Notes under the pieces: model-generated | What the model was told of the DNA's origin: nothing | Database searches by the model: none | Seen by the model: the letters and a program-made list of their open reading frames with translations, nothing else | Shown here: one piece after another, positions 6,769-6,772 of the stretch | Numbering within the stretch: the first letter of the stretch is position 1 | How the letters are laid out: every line of letters starts with the position of its first letter | Origin: Pseudomonadota bacterium | GTDB taxonomy: Bacteria; Pseudomonadota; Alphaproteobacteria; Rhizobiales; Aestuariivirgaceae | Assembly (NCBI GenBank): GCA_016522385.1 | Contig: JAEKFU010000124.1 | Span: 1-6,772, forward strand | Direction of reading: 5' to 3' | Length of the DNA stretch: 6,772 nucleotides | Program-made: the position numbers and the translations under genes

Positions 6769-6772
6769 ATGG
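6769..6772 (+). CDS. Start of the next gene, probably suyB (only the ATG visible)
   Basis: Only the start codon and one further base are inside the window, so no protein evidence exists. The tight spacing after suyA (13 bases) and the good ribosome binding site suggest the large catalytic subunit SuyB, which normally follows suyA. The identity is inference from gene order. Confidence 0.45.

Overview
The window reads as one uninterrupted plus-strand operon segment for uptake and catabolism of the C3 sulfonate 2,3-dihydroxypropane-1-sulfonate (DHPS). Its moderately high G+C (roughly 60% by eye), its codon use and its gene set (a TRAP transporter, an HpsN-like dehydrogenase and a SuyA-like subunit) suggest a proteobacterium, most likely an alphaproteobacterium such as a marine or Rhodobacterales/Rhizobiales-type heterotroph. 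The genus cannot be fixed from this sequence. DHPS comes from diatoms and from bacterial sulfoquinovose breakdown, and is a common marine and soil carbon and sulfur source.

Layout: (1) 1-906, the 3' part of a TRAP periplasmic solute-binding protein of the DctP/TakP type, open at the left edge. (2) 907-1013, an intergenic stretch with a strong 12-bp inverted repeat. (3) 1014-3269, a fused TRAP membrane protein (DctQ small subunit joined to DctM large subunit, 751 aa) with an apparent extra helical hairpin inside the DctM half. (4) 3270-3361, a short gap with a 12-bp palindrome. (5) 3362-4669, an hpsN-like, histidinol-dehydrogenase-fold DHPS 3-dehydrogenase. (6) 4682-5458, a short-chain dehydrogenase (HpsO-like). 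(7) 5455-6450, a zinc-dependent medium-chain dehydrogenase (HpsP-like) overlapping the previous stop by four bases. (8) 6468-6755, a small SAF-domain protein (SuyA-like, GTG start). (9) At the right edge, a ribosome binding site and ATG (6769) for the next gene, probably suyB.

Proposed working (family knowledge plus inference): the TRAP system imports DHPS. The SDR and the zinc dehydrogenase interconvert the DHPS enantiomers through the 2-keto intermediate. HpsN oxidises (R)-DHPS in two NAD+-dependent steps to (R)-3-sulfolactate. SuyAB then splits sulfolactate into pyruvate and sulfite. No regulator, sulfite-disposal gene, RNA gene, mobile element or CRISPR array is visible. The substrate assignment rests on gene combination and motif matching, not on any database search.
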